64,000 nucleotides of DNA from JAUIKM01 sp964445695. GTDB taxonomy: Bacteria > Bacteroidota > Ignavibacteria > Kapaibacteriales > UBA7675. Location: NCBI GenBank assembly GCA_964445695.1, contig CAYULF010000025.1, forward strand, positions 1-64,000, in the 5' to 3' direction. Made by a program: the position numbers and the translations under genes. Positions 19,050 through 28,052 of this stretch are shown in pieces. The notes under the pieces were generated by a model, which was given only the letters and a program-made list of their open reading frames with translations, searched no databases and was not told the DNA's origin. Position 1 is the first letter of the stretch. Every line of letters starts with the position of its first letter.

Positions 19050-20339
19050 ATGACGACTTCCGCCATAAAAAACGCTATGCGCGCTCTGCCGTTTTCGCAG
19101 CACACGCTCGCCAACGGCCTGCGCGTGGTGATTGTGCCGCGCCGGTCCGCTTCGATCGTCAACATCACCGTGGCCTACCGCGTGGGGTCCAAGGATGAAC
19201 ATCCCGACCACACCGGTTTTGCGCATCTCTTTGAACACCTGATGTTCGAGGGTTCCGACAACCTGGCCAACGGATTGTTCGACCGCTATTGCACGGCCGC
19301 GGGCGGCAACAACAACGCCTTTACCACGCACGACTCCACCGTCTACTACATGGTGCTGCCCTCGCATCAGCTGGAGCTGGGACTGTGGCTGGAGGCCGAT
19401 CGCATGGCGGCGTTCGGCGTGGATCAGGCTGCGCTGCAGACGCAGCAGAACGTCGTGATTGAAGAGATTTCGCAGAACGTTGAAAACCAGCCCTACGGCA
19501 GCTTCTCGCGCGCGCTGAGTCAAACCGCCTACAATGAGGGCTCGCCTTACGGCTGGGACGTTTACGGCAGCGTCGAACACGTGCGCAACTCCACGCTGGA
19601 TGACGTGAACGCCTTTTTCCGGCGTCACTACCGGCCCGACAACGCCTGCCTGGTGATCAGCGGGAATGTAGATCCGGACCAGGGACTCGAACTGGCGCGC
19701 AAATACTTCGAAGCCATCCCGCGCGGCGAACAGACGCTGAAGCGCGTGACCGAGGGCGCGCAGGATCGCCAAACCGGCCGTGAAACTCGCGTCGAGGACA
19801 ACATTCCGCTCGAAGGCATTTTCCGCGTGTATCACTTCGACGGTTTCAGCAGCGACGACATCTTTACGGCGAACATTCTGACGAGTATACTTTCCGACGG
19901 ACAGAGTTCACGCCTCTACTCCGCGCTCGTCTACGAGCAAAAAATTGCTTCGGAAGTCGGCGTGTATGTCGACGATCGCGAATTGAGTTCACTGCTGGTG
20001 AACTACGCCATCGCCGCCGAACCGGAAATCACCGCGGCGGAACTGGATGCCGCTCTGAGCACCGTCCTGAACGACGTCGCACAGAACGGTGTAGAAGAAC
20101 GCGAAATGCACAAAGCGCAGAACCGCACGGCCACGCGTCTGGCGCGGACGATGCAGCGCAACTTCGGCGTCGCCAATGAGATTGCGTTCAACACGCTGTA
20201 CTTTGACGACCCCGCCCGCGCCTTTGCCATGGCGGAAAAATACGCCGCGGTGACGGCCGCCGACGTCCAGGCCTTTGCACAGAAAGTCTGCCGCCGGGAC
20301 AACAGCGTCGGCATTACCTTTGTCCCCAAATCCAGCTGA
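19050..20339 (+). CDS. M16-family zinc peptidase
   Basis: 429-residue single-unit M16B (pitrilysin/insulinase) peptidase. The inverted zinc motif HLFEH occurs in GFAHLFEHLMFEGS near residue 56, and the downstream Glu ligand lies in VVIEEISQN. RVGSKDEHPDHTGFAH and NNAFTTHDSTVYYMVLPS are typical of the catalytic half, while the C-terminal half contains the Arg/Tyr-type segment LYSALVYEQKIAS. No signal peptide is evident. M16B enzymes often work with an inactive second subunit; none is encoded adjacent here. GAGGA precedes the ATG by about 12 bases. Follows dapD by 28 bases. Confidence 0.92.
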   Translation: MTTSAIKNAMRALPFSQHTLANGLRVVIVPRRSASIVNITVAYRVGSKDEHPDHTGFAHLFEHLMFEGSDNLANGLFDRYCTAAGGNNNAFTTHDSTVYYMVLPSHQLELGLWLEADRMAAFGVDQAALQTQQNVVIEEISQNVENQPYGSFSRALSQTAYNEGSPYGWDVYGSVEHVRNSTLDDVNAFFRRHYRPDNACLVISGNVDPDQGLELARKYFEAIPRGEQTLKRVTEGAQDRQTGRETRVEDNIPLEGIFRVYHFDGFSSDDIFTANILTSILSDGQSSRLYSALVYEQKIASEVGVYVDDRELSSLLVNYAIAAEPEITAAELDAALSTVLNDVAQNGVEEREMHKAQNRTATRLARTMQRNFGVANEIAFNTLYFDDPARAFAMAEKYAAVTAADVQAFAQKVCRRDNSVGITFVPKSS

Positions 20340-20507
20340 TTGGATCGATTCCAAAAAAAGCTGCGTTTTCATCTGCATCGCGGTGCAACAGGTGGCCTTG
20401 TTCTACGTTTCAGCTTGCATGTACACGATGAAAACTGGATACGGTGGATAGTTCGCGCCCGCTCTCACGGCGCGTATAGAACCGACTCCTGACAAAAGGA
20501 GATATAA

Positions 20508-21272
20508 ATGGGAAGTCAAAAAGGCATCAGTGAAGATTTCGAGAGCTGGTATCACCAGTGGAAATCCAAGTCCGGTCACCGCCCAACCGGACACCGATCA
20601 ACAAGCCGCTCGTCGGGAATGCACGGCGGTCAACGCCGTCGCCATGGCAACGATTCAAACAGCAGCAACAGCAGTAACAACAGCAGCAGCAACGCAGGCA
20701 GTATTGTGGAAAACGCCGTCGGCACCCTGCTCGACGCGGTCAATACCGTGGTCAGCAAACATCAGCGGCCGCGCCCCAGCGTCAAAGAGGAAACGTATCG
20801 CAAAATGGTGCGCCGCCTGGACCTGGCCGAGCGCCAACTGGAAAAACGCCGCCGCAATGTCGTGATCTTCGGCGGCCTGGCGCTCGCTTCCATCCTCACA
20901 GGTGAAGTCGGCATTATCGTGCTGGCGTTCCTCTTTACCGGCTACAAAGTCTACGCGCTGACCGAGCACAAACGCAAGATCGATCATCTGGCGGCCGATT
21001 GCCGGCGCTACGAGGAAATGCACATCCCGGACGACAAGGTCCAGCGCGAAAAAGAAGTGCTGCGGCACGCCTACAACAACAACGGCCGCGTCTACCCCGA
21101 GCGCATCGCACTTGAGTCGGACTTTTCGCTCTCGGAAGTCGAACACATGCTGGCAATTTGCGTCGACAAACACATCGCATCCATCGAACTGGATGAAAAC
21201 GGCCGCACTTATTACTATTTTACGAGTCTGGACAACAGTGATCCCTACGCGGATCTGCCTCCGGTCAAGTAA
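20508..21272 (+). CDS. Membrane protein with Ser/Asn-rich segment, unknown function
   Basis: 254-residue protein not recognised as a family. Residues 1-60 are polar with a basic stretch and a Ser/Asn run around 49-63. Residues 95-125 are basic and coiled-coil-like (LDLAERQLEKRRRN), followed by two short hydrophobic segments (about 118-150) likely forming a hairpin in the membrane. The C-terminal about 90 residues are soluble and resemble a helix-turn-helix-like module (YPERIALESDFSLSEVEHMLAICVDKHIASIE). AAGGAGA seven bases before the ATG is a strong ribosome site, supporting the gene. Transaldolase follows 53 bases later. Confidence 0.8.
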   Translation: MGSQKGISEDFESWYHQWKSKSGHRPTGHRSTSRSSGMHGGQRRRHGNDSNSSNSSNNSSSNAGSIVENAVGTLLDAVNTVVSKHQRPRPSVKEETYRKMVRRLDLAERQLEKRRRNVVIFGGLALASILTGEVGIIVLAFLFTGYKVYALTEHKRKIDHLAADCRRYEEMHIPDDKVQREKEVLRHAYNNNGRVYPERIALESDFSLSEVEHMLAICVDKHIASIELDENGRTYYYFTSLDNSDPYADLPPVK

Positions 21273-21325
21273 GAGCACTCTCCCGACAACCGTGAACTGA
21301 ACGAATTTTCTCCGAGGAATTTCAC

Positions 21326-22003
21326 ATGCAAATCTATGTCGATTCGGCCAATCTGGATGATATCAAACACGCCGCGTCGCTCGGTATTCTGAGCGGCGTA
21401 ACTACCAACCCCTCCCTGTTGGCCAAGGAAGATCCTTCCGTCGATGTTCGCGAGCGCATTCTGGAAATTCATCGCATTGTCGGCGGTCACTGCTCGGTGG
21501 AAGTTGTCTCGACCGACAAAGACGGCATGCTGCGCGAAGCCGATGAAATTCTCGAGTGGTTTCCGCAGGCCACCATCAAAATCCCGATGATTGCCGACGG
21601 TCTGGCCGCCACGAGCGAGCTGGCCAAACGCAATGTCCCCGTCAACATGACGCTTATCTTCAGCGCCACGCAGGCTCTGGCCGCCAACAACGCGGGCGCC
21701 GCCTATGTGAGCGTCTTCCTGGGACGCCTGGACGACATCGCAACGCCGGGCATCGACGTCATCAGCGACACGCGCGAAATCTGGGAAAAACAGGGCCTCG
21801 AATCCAAAATTCTGGCCGCTTCCCTGCGCCATCCGCTGCACCTGCTCCAGGTCGCCAAAGCGGGCGCGCACATCGCCACGACGCCGTATAAAGTCATTAT
21901 TCAGTCGCTCAAACATCCGCTCACGGACGCCGGACTCGACAAGTTCCTGGCCGATTATCACAAGATGCAGGCCGAAATTGCCGAGTTGCGCAAACAGGCC
22001 TGA
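21326..22003 (+). CDS. FSA/TalC-type transaldolase
   Basis: 225-residue small transaldolase / fructose-6-phosphate aldolase class TIM barrel. It begins MQIYVDSANLDDIK. It has the conserved GVTTNPSLLAKE, the Schiff-base Lys in ATIKIPMIADGL, and the VNMTLIFSATQAL and YVSVFLGRLDDI blocks. In this subfamily most members are annotated transaldolases of the non-oxidative pentose phosphate pathway; fructose-6-phosphate aldolase activity cannot be excluded. GAGGAA precedes the ATG. A GC-rich hairpin follows about 30 bases after the stop. Confidence 0.93.
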   Translation: MQIYVDSANLDDIKHAASLGILSGVTTNPSLLAKEDPSVDVRERILEIHRIVGGHCSVEVVSTDKDGMLREADEILEWFPQATIKIPMIADGLAATSELAKRNVPVNMTLIFSATQALAANNAGAAYVSVFLGRLDDIATPGIDVISDTREIWEKQGLESKILAASLRHPLHLLQVAKAGAHIATTPYKVIIQSLKHPLTDAGLDKFLADYHKMQAEIAELRKQA

Positions 22004-22033
22004 CAAGCTGCGGTCCAACATGGAATGAATCAA

Positions 22034-22060
22034 CAAGCCCTGCCTTTTTGGCGGGGCTTG
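22034..22060 (+). terminator. Probable terminator after the transaldolase gene
   Basis: CAAGCCCTGCC, a TTTTT loop and GGCGGGGCTTG form a strong hairpin with one T/G wobble. The tail (TGCGTTTGTGG) is only weakly U-rich, so efficiency is uncertain. It lies 30 bases beyond the stop codon. Confidence 0.6.
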
Positions 22061-22312
22061 TGCGTTTGTGGACTTTGCGCTGACCTGACATTCCAGACGC
22101 TTCGCCGTTCCGGCTTGCTTGTTCTTTGTGCTCGTCATCGGGTTGGAAACGGCGGGCACAATAACTGTCACGCGGCGGCCGGAGGCTTCCGGCTGCGCGA
22201 CAAACAAAATTCATCAGAAGGCACAGCCCGATCGCCCGCCTCCGCAGGGTAAAAAACTGAAGGTTCAACGAGGGCGCAGGCCGCTCAGGAACGTGGAGAG
22301 AGCGGGTAAAAC
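22061..22312. other. Convergent intergenic region
   Basis: Non-coding stretch between the convergent transaldolase and exonuclease genes. It contains a GCCGGA-GGCT-TCCGGC hairpin (22178-22193). No gene is supported. Confidence 0.4.
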
Positions 22313-23056
22313 TCAGCGGCCGCCGAAGTCGAGGAATTTTTCCCAGGCCATGAAGAGCTCCCAGGTAGCGCGCACGTCGCGCAGGCAGTATTCGCAGATT
22401 TCGTCCAGGCGTCCCTCGCGGTACAGGTCGGTGACCATGCTGCCGTCCACGCCTTCCGATTTTGGCGATTTGATGCCGAAGGCGCGCGCGTAGAAATCGA
22501 AGTTGAAACGGCGCTGCGGTCCGCTGCTCGCAAAGCTGTAGAAGGAGAGTTCGTCGGCCAGGTCCGTGTGGTTGTAGTAACGGAACTTGGTGCCGTCCAT
22601 CAGGTTGCGGCAGGGGCGAACGCCGCAGACGGCGCTGCGCAGCATGAGAAAAGGCGCATCAAAACCGCGCCCGTTGAAGCTGATCAGGCGCGCTTTGTTG
22701 TAGCGCTCCAGCATCTTCCAGAAATTGATCAGCAGCTCTTTTTCGTTGCACTTGATCATCTTGCCGCCGTCGCTCAGCTCGCTGTCGACGGCTTCGTCGT
22801 CTCCCAGGCCGGGGTCATTGGCCAGCGCGCCGATTTTCTCGTACTTCCACTCGTCGCCGCTGCGCAGCACCAGCGCCAGGCCGATGCAGACGATGTTGGA
22901 GGTAAAGGGAGACAGTGCAAACTCGCCTATCTTCTTCTGTCGTTCGTCGTCGTCGGCACAGTTGCGGAGCAGATAGGCCTGCTGCGCTTCATCAAAATTT
23001 TCAAGTTCTTGTCCGGCAGTTTCAATATCAAAGACCAGGTACTCATTGACTCGCAT
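22313..23056 (-). CDS. PolB-like 3'-5' exonuclease (DNA_pol_B_exo2 type)
   Basis: 247-residue predicted DEDDy exonuclease related to the proofreading domain of family B DNA polymerases. Exo I is VFDIET near residues 8-13, Exo II is ISFNGRGFD near 125, and Exo III lies in EICEYCLRDVRAT near 222, giving Asp, Glu, Asp, Asp ligands and Tyr. There is no polymerase domain, so this is a stand-alone nuclease; its DNA or RNA substrate is unknown. AAGGAG precedes the start. It is transcribed against the transaldolase gene and diverges from the LamG protein gene. Confidence 0.88.
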   Translation of the reverse strand: MRVNEYLVFDIETAGQELENFDEAQQAYLLRNCADDDERQKKIGEFALSPFTSNIVCIGLALVLRSGDEWKYEKIGALANDPGLGDDEAVDSELSDGGKMIKCNEKELLINFWKMLERYNKARLISFNGRGFDAPFLMLRSAVCGVRPCRNLMDGTKFRYYNHTDLADELSFYSFASSGPQRRFNFDFYARAFGIKSPKSEGVDGSMVTDLYREGRLDEICEYCLRDVRATWELFMAWEKFLDFGGR

Positions 23057-23240
23057 AATCCTGAAAACTCCTTACCCACAAAATACCCGAGGTTACAGGC
23101 CCTGAGCGGCCATTCTCCCTTCGACCAGCCGTGGACTTCTGACGACTTTTCCGTAAATTGTGTTTTGGTTTTAATCCGCTGTCTTAATATAGCATTAATA
23201 CCTGGTAAGACATTCCGCAGCTTTCTCCGGGAAAACCTGA

Positions 23241-24101
23241 ATGAGCACTGATTCCGCACGCCCAATGTCCGATACGCCGGAAGGCCCGCAAACATCCACG
23301 CCAAAAATGACAAGAGACGGCAAACCCTTCGTGATCACCCTGATTGTGGGGATCATCGGGCTTGCGATTCTCGTGTACGGCGCGCTGCGGGCGGAATTCA
23401 TCATGACGGCGATCATCGGTGAAGATCGCATTGAAAAAATCAAGGAAGTGCGACGTCTGGCCAAGAAAGGCATCGACACCATTCCGGCGGTCATCACGGC
23501 GCCGCAGGTGGCGATGCAGGAAATGCCCGTCCGCGACGGACTGCAAACCTGGTTCCGCGCCGAAGACGCGGTTGAGAGTGAAAAAGGCGGCGTCGCCTAC
23601 GTGCCGGACCTCAGCGGCAACGAACATCACATAACCCAGGGCCGCCGCAGATGGCAGCCCGCCCTCAAGCCGGACGGCCTCAACGGCAAACCGGTTCTCT
23701 CTTTCGACGGCACCGACGACTTCATGGAACTCGGCTCCTTCGGCGACTCCACGCTCGTAACCGTCGTTTGCGTCTGGCAGAAAAACAAGGAAGGCGGCGA
23801 TCCCTTCCAGCGCCTCTACTCCAGCGGCTCGCAGGGAATGGACTACCAGTCCAGGGGCGTGTACTACATCCCGAAAACCGATAACAACGGCGTCGGCGCG
23901 TCCCCCGTGCAGATCACGATGAAACGTCCGCGCAAACCCAAAGACGCCTCCAACTTCATCGTCGGACGTCTCAACGTCAAGTCCGAACCGCCCCAACACT
24001 TTTTCGGCGACATAGCCGAAATGATGGTGTTCAACCGCCGCATCAGCAACGAAGAGCGCGATGCAATCCGCACGTACCTGACAAACAAATACAATCTCTG
24101 A
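23241..24101 (+). CDS. Membrane-anchored LamG/concanavalin-like protein
   Basis: 286-residue protein with a polar N-terminus, one transmembrane helix at about residues 30-50 (VITLIVGIIGLAILVYGAL), a linker, and a C-terminal LamG/ConA-like sandwich (about 100-286). The latter is recognised by VRDGLQTWFRAEDA, VPDLSGNEHH, LSFDGTDDFMELG, FFGDIAEMMVFNRRISNEERD and a closing YLTNKYNL, a typical end of such modules. It is probably anchored in the inner membrane or exported, with a carbohydrate- or protein-binding role. Followed closely by uppP, 39 bases, but no functional link is evident. Confidence 0.8.
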   Translation: MSTDSARPMSDTPEGPQTSTPKMTRDGKPFVITLIVGIIGLAILVYGALRAEFIMTAIIGEDRIEKIKEVRRLAKKGIDTIPAVITAPQVAMQEMPVRDGLQTWFRAEDAVESEKGGVAYVPDLSGNEHHITQGRRRWQPALKPDGLNGKPVLSFDGTDDFMELGSFGDSTLVTVVCVWQKNKEGGDPFQRLYSSGSQGMDYQSRGVYYIPKTDNNGVGASPVQITMKRPRKPKDASNFIVGRLNVKSEPPQHFFGDIAEMMVFNRRISNEERDAIRTYLTNKYNL

Positions 24102-24140
24102 GTTTAACGCTGTCGCCGCGGCGACGGGAGAGTCAGGCGC

Positions 24141-24983
24141 ATGTCCACGCTGGAAGCGATCATCCTCGGCATCGTGCAGGGGCTGACGGAGTTTTTACCG
24201 ATCAGCAGTACGGCGCACGTCACGATTCTCGGCTCCTGGTTCGGGCTCGTCGACCACATGGGCGCCGAAGAGTGGACCGTCTTTCTGGCCGTCATCCAAC
24301 TCGGCACGTTGGCCGCGGTGCTTATCTACTTTGCCGCCGACATCGCGCGCATCACCAAAGCGTTTCTGCGGGAAAACATCTCCGACCGCCAAAAGTTCAA
24401 AGAGCAGAGCATCGACTCCCGCCTCGGCTGGTACGTGATTCTCGGCTCGATTCCCATAGGATTTATCGGCCTGGCGTTCAAGAAGTTCATCGAAGGCGAG
24501 GCGACCAAAGATCCCTTCGTTATCGGGACCAGTCTGATTGTGCTTGCGCTGGTTCTCTGGTGGGCCGAAAAGGTCGCAACCTTTCGCAAATCGGTCAATG
24601 ACATCGGCCTGCGCGAGGCGATGATCGTTGGTTTTGCTCAGTGTCTGGCGCTGATTCCCGGCTCGTCGCGCTCCGGCACCACCATCACGGCCGGGCTGTT
24701 CGTCGGCATGCAACGGGAAGCCGCGGCGCGCTTTTCCTTTTTGCTCAGCATTCCGGCGGTGGCGGCCAGCGGCGGCCTGGAATTTATCCAGGCGCTGCCG
24801 ATGCTTAACGAGGGCGAGTTGTTCACGCTTGTTCTGGCTACGTTTGTCTCGGCGCTCAGCGGATATGCCGCCATAGCTTTCCTCCTGCGTTTTTTACGCA
24901 GCAACTCGACGATGCTCTTTGTATTTTACCGCATCGCAATCGGCCTGCTCGTGCTGTACCTGGCGTCGCAATCCATCATCTGA
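24141..24983 (+). CDS. uppP: Undecaprenyl-diphosphatase
   Basis: 280-residue UppP/BacA, an integral membrane phosphatase that recycles undecaprenyl pyrophosphate for peptidoglycan and other envelope polymers and can give bacitracin resistance. The two signature blocks are present: QGLTEFLPISSTAH near residues 14-27 (Ala replaces the more common Gly before His) and LIPGSSRSGTTI near residue 175. Around seven to eight hydrophobic helices are visible. Followed 37 bases later by a lipoprotein cyclophilin. Confidence 0.96.
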   Translation: MSTLEAIILGIVQGLTEFLPISSTAHVTILGSWFGLVDHMGAEEWTVFLAVIQLGTLAAVLIYFAADIARITKAFLRENISDRQKFKEQSIDSRLGWYVILGSIPIGFIGLAFKKFIEGEATKDPFVIGTSLIVLALVLWWAEKVATFRKSVNDIGLREAMIVGFAQCLALIPGSSRSGTTITAGLFVGMQREAAARFSFLLSIPAVAASGGLEFIQALPMLNEGELFTLVLATFVSALSGYAAIAFLLRFLRSNSTMLFVFYRIAIGLLVLYLASQSII

Positions 24984-25020
24984 CGCCGGAACGGCCTGCG
25001 CCCCTTCGCTTTCGACTACT

Positions 25021-25851
25021 ATGCCGCGACTGCAGAGCGCTTTACATACCACTCTCCTGCAAATCCATTTTGTTCGTCATCGGGCAATCAGGGCGCTGAT
25101 TCCCGTGTCCGTCATTGTGCTGCTGATTCTGGCGGGCTGCGGCGAAGGCGAACATTCGGACAGCGACGCATTCGGCGATCCGCTCGACACACTTTACAAC
25201 GACAGCCTCGACGCCGCAGCTATCGACTCGCTCAATGCCTTGCAGGACTCGCTGCAGACGGCCGACAGCATTTCACACACTCATCGTTTTCGGATCAACA
25301 CAACCATCGGCCCGATCGACGGCGTGCTCTACGGCAAGGAAGCGCCCAAGACCGTCGGAAACTTCATTGATCTGGCGCGGCGGAGGCACTTCAACCGCCT
25401 GCCGTTTCACCGTGTGGCGCCTGGCTTCGTCATACAGACCGGCAACCCGAACACGCGCCGGCGCAGCAACTGGCGCAACTACATCGATACGGCCAGAGAT
25501 GTGTCTGAAGATCGTTTGCTGGAGTGGCAGCAGGGCGGCGAAAGTTCCTTTGGCGCTCCCTTTGAAGATGAGATAGACACGACCAGCGCACTGATGCGCC
25601 GGGGATACCGCCGCGGCACCGTCGCCATGGCCAATCGCGGTCCCAATTCCAACGGCAGCCAGTTTTTCGTCTGCCTGCGCGACCTGCCGGAGCTGCCGCC
25701 GCGCTACACCATTTTTGGCCGCGTGACCGGCGGATTTGAGTTGATCGACAGCATCGCGGCCGCGCCGCTCATTCCGCTGCGCAGCGACGTGGACGGCATG
25801 CCGATAGACCCGGTTGAGATTCGCTGGGTCACCGTGCGACGGACACGATAA
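25021..25851 (+). CDS. Cyclophilin-type peptidyl-prolyl isomerase lipoprotein
   Basis: 276 residues. A signal with lipobox ILAGC places a lipidated Cys near residue 40. A short acidic, Asp/Ser-rich linker precedes the cyclophilin domain (about 85-276). Catalytic features include FHRV (active-site Arg), QTGNP, and GSQFFVCL, with FGRVTGGFELIDSI near the end. The insertion between QTGNP and the RGTVAMANRGPNSNGSQFF block is longer than in minimal cyclophilins. It presumably assists folding of exported proteins in the periplasm or at the outer membrane, relevant given the many secreted proteins downstream (inference). Confidence 0.92.
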   Translation: MPRLQSALHTTLLQIHFVRHRAIRALIPVSVIVLLILAGCGEGEHSDSDAFGDPLDTLYNDSLDAAAIDSLNALQDSLQTADSISHTHRFRINTTIGPIDGVLYGKEAPKTVGNFIDLARRRHFNRLPFHRVAPGFVIQTGNPNTRRRSNWRNYIDTARDVSEDRLLEWQQGGESSFGAPFEDEIDTTSALMRRGYRRGTVAMANRGPNSNGSQFFVCLRDLPELPPRYTIFGRVTGGFELIDSIAAAPLIPLRSDVDGMPIDPVEIRWVTVRRTR

Positions 25852-25939
25852 TCTGCTCTGCAAGACAAACAAAAATGGATTTAAAGGGCTTTTGCAGCAG
25901 GAAAAGGACGGACGTCGAAAACCCGGCTGTCGTACACCT

Positions 25940-26761
25940 TTAATCGTCGTCGGGTAGTTTGGCGGCAAGTGGACCGCGCAGGCCTTCGTAGCCGGTCAGT
26001 TCGGCGTCGATAGCGCCGATTACCACGTGGGTGCTGACTTTGACGGGGATTTTGCGCTCATCATCGCTGAGCCAGATGATAATTCGACCGTCGCTTTTGA
26101 AAAGACCCCCTTCGACCACCATTGGTTCTATAACGATGCAGCGGAATTTGCCCGCCTCGACTTCCACCGTCTGACGACCGTGAATATAAACCGGGAGTGC
26201 GTAGACACTGTCTTTGTAGAAGTTGTTCAGGTGGAGTGTGTCGCCTTTGTTGCCGCCCTGCAGGTCCTGGGTGCGCAGGAAGTAGAAGGCGGACACAATG
26301 TCGTGCGTGAAGGGCTTGAGTTCATACTCTCCCTTGTCGGTGATTGCCTTGCCGTTGCGCTGATCCAGCTCGGCTTTGAAGTCGCGTTTGTAGTTGCCTT
26401 CGCGGATGTGCTGCTCAAAACGCCAGGGAAAGATACCGTCAATGTCGAGCACGGTACGGTACTGGTCTCGCACTCGATACAACCAGTCCAGGCTTTTAAG
26501 CGAGCGGACTTCAAAGCGGATGTCGTAGCAGTTTCGGTCTTCGTAGATCAGCGGTTCGGGTGCAATCTTGAAGGCCGCCGTACCGGCGGTGATGAACTTG
26601 TAGCCGATTTTGTACTTGAGAAGTTCGCCGAAACCATAGGCCTCGTTTTCGACGTAGCGCAGGGGCGGAGCTTCGCCGGCTTGCTGCGACAGGGTGACGG
26701 AACCGGCCAACAAGGCGACAAGCGCGGACGCAAGGATCAAATATCTGTGCCTGATGTACAT
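25940..26761 (-). CDS. DUF3108-family exported protein
   Basis: 273-residue exported protein. A signal peptide covers about residues 1-26, followed by the DUF3108 domain: GELLKYKIGYKFITAGTA, RFEVRSLKSLDWLYRVRDQYRT, YELKPFTHDIVSAFYFLRTQD, and EAGKFRCIVIEPMV..GRIIIWLSDDERKIPVKV. Members are widespread in Bacteroidota and proteobacteria; the role is not established. AGGAGA seven bases before the ATG supports this start. Located 160 bases downstream of a glycosyltransferase gene. Confidence 0.9.
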   Translation of the reverse strand: MYIRHRYLILASALVALLAGSVTLSQQAGEAPPLRYVENEAYGFGELLKYKIGYKFITAGTAAFKIAPEPLIYEDRNCYDIRFEVRSLKSLDWLYRVRDQYRTVLDIDGIFPWRFEQHIREGNYKRDFKAELDQRNGKAITDKGEYELKPFTHDIVSAFYFLRTQDLQGGNKGDTLHLNNFYKDSVYALPVYIHGRQTVEVEAGKFRCIVIEPMVVEGGLFKSDGRIIIWLSDDERKIPVKVSTHVVIGAIDAELTGYEGLRGPLAAKLPDDD

Positions 26762-26921
26762 GCTCGGTCTCCTGCGGTACAAAGTGCGAATACGCCGGAA
26801 AAAGCTCAATTTTACCCGGTCGTTTACGCAGTAACTATCGGCAAAGTGACGCAAAGTTTGCTAGACGCATCGCGCGAATGGACGAACGGCATGGTTTGAT
26901 CATTGGCCGGTCGATTTGGAC

Positions 26922-28052
26922 TTATGAACGGTCAAGGCAAGACCGATAGATTTCCAGCGTTCGGGCCGCAGTTTGACGCCAGTCAAAGTCCTGCACCAGC
27001 GAAGCGGCCTGCTCAACCAGCCTTGTACGCAGGCCGGCGTCACTCAATATTCTTTCGACCTGCTCGGCCAGGGCGACATCGTCGGCCACTGCGGCGCTGA
27101 GGCCCGTGATTTCATGCCGGACCAGTTCGGGAATACCACCCGCGCGTGTTGCCACGACCGGAACTCCGGCGGCAAAGGCATCCAGAATCGACGTTCCAAG
27201 ACCTTCGGTTTGTGAGCTTATCAGGAACACATCCAATTCCGGCAGAATCTTGTCTACGTCGTCGCGAAAGCCCATGAAAGTGAAATGTCCCTTCAAGGCG
27301 GCCACGCTTTCCACGGCAGCCTGTAAATCCTCGCGATCCGGTCCGTCTCCGATCGCCACAAAGTGCGCCTTTGCACCTTGAAGGATCAGTCGTTCAGCCG
27401 TCCTGATAAATGTATGATAGTCTTTGTGCGGCGCCAGCGCGGCCACATTGCCGATGAGCGCCACATCGTCAGGGAGTCCCAGCTCGCGGCGCAAACGGCC
27501 GTCCGGACCGGAGGCAAAGCGATGCAAATCAACGCCGCTGTAGACAACCTCCAATCGTTTGTCGGATTTCAGTGAAGATCGAACAATCTCGCGAATTGCC
27601 CTGGACACGCAGACAATTGCACAGACCTGTGGATGTCGGTATTTCCACTGCGTCAGAATCCCGGATTTGAGCGGGAAGTCTACGCGGCGGCTGACAATAA
27701 TGGGTTGCCGCATGCCGAAGCGTGCCGCCGACAGCACTGCAGCGCTGTGCGCACGCGCATCATGCGTGTGTATGCAGTCGATTCCACCATCGGCCGCCAG
27801 ACGCGCGCACAGACGCGCCGCAGACCATCCAAGAGGACCAAAACGACGGAAAGTTGCGCGTTCAAAATTGTGTCGTGAACTGTATTCGGCCAACGGAGAG
27901 TCGGCTGGGCAAAGCAGGATGGATTCCGCGCCCAGCAGGCGCAGACCCTGGAGCAGATAGGCCGCCTGCTGCTCTCCACCGCGCCAGGAACGCGCCGTGG
28001 AGACGTGCAATACGCGCAGCGGCGGCCTCAGATCTGGTACTCCTTCAATCAC
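26922..28052 (-). CDS. Glycosyltransferase family 4 (GT-B fold)
   Basis: 376-residue retaining glycosyltransferase of family 4 type. N-terminal RVLHVSTARSWRGGEQQAAYLLQGL holds the acceptor-side GGxE motif. VVYSGVDLHRF marks the inter-domain region, and the donor-binding EX7E motif occurs in SSQTEGLGTSILDAFA near residue 285. Acceptor and sugar are unknown; lipopolysaccharide, glycan or surface-protein modification are all possible. It starts at a GTG that overlaps the TGA of the preceding T9SS protein gene (GTGA), indicating translational coupling and suggesting it could glycosylate the surface proteins encoded upstream (inference). Confidence 0.9.
   Translation of the reverse strand: MIEGVPDLRPPLRVLHVSTARSWRGGEQQAAYLLQGLRLLGAESILLCPADSPLAEYSSRHNFERATFRRFGPLGWSAARLCARLAADGGIDCIHTHDARAHSAAVLSAARFGMRQPIIVSRRVDFPLKSGILTQWKYRHPQVCAIVCVSRAIREIVRSSLKSDKRLEVVYSGVDLHRFASGPDGRLRRELGLPDDVALIGNVAALAPHKDYHTFIRTAERLILQGAKAHFVAIGDGPDREDLQAAVESVAALKGHFTFMGFRDDVDKILPELDVFLISSQTEGLGTSILDAFAAGVPVVATRAGGIPELVRHEITGLSAAVADDVALAEQVERILSDAGLRTRLVEQAASLVQDFDWRQTAARTLEIYRSCLDRS

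Noticed and set aside
24112..24125. 14-nt perfect palindrome GTCGCCGCGGCGAC between the LamG-like and uppP genes
   Set aside because: Short and made of common GC-rich triplets; too weak to call an operator without other copies.
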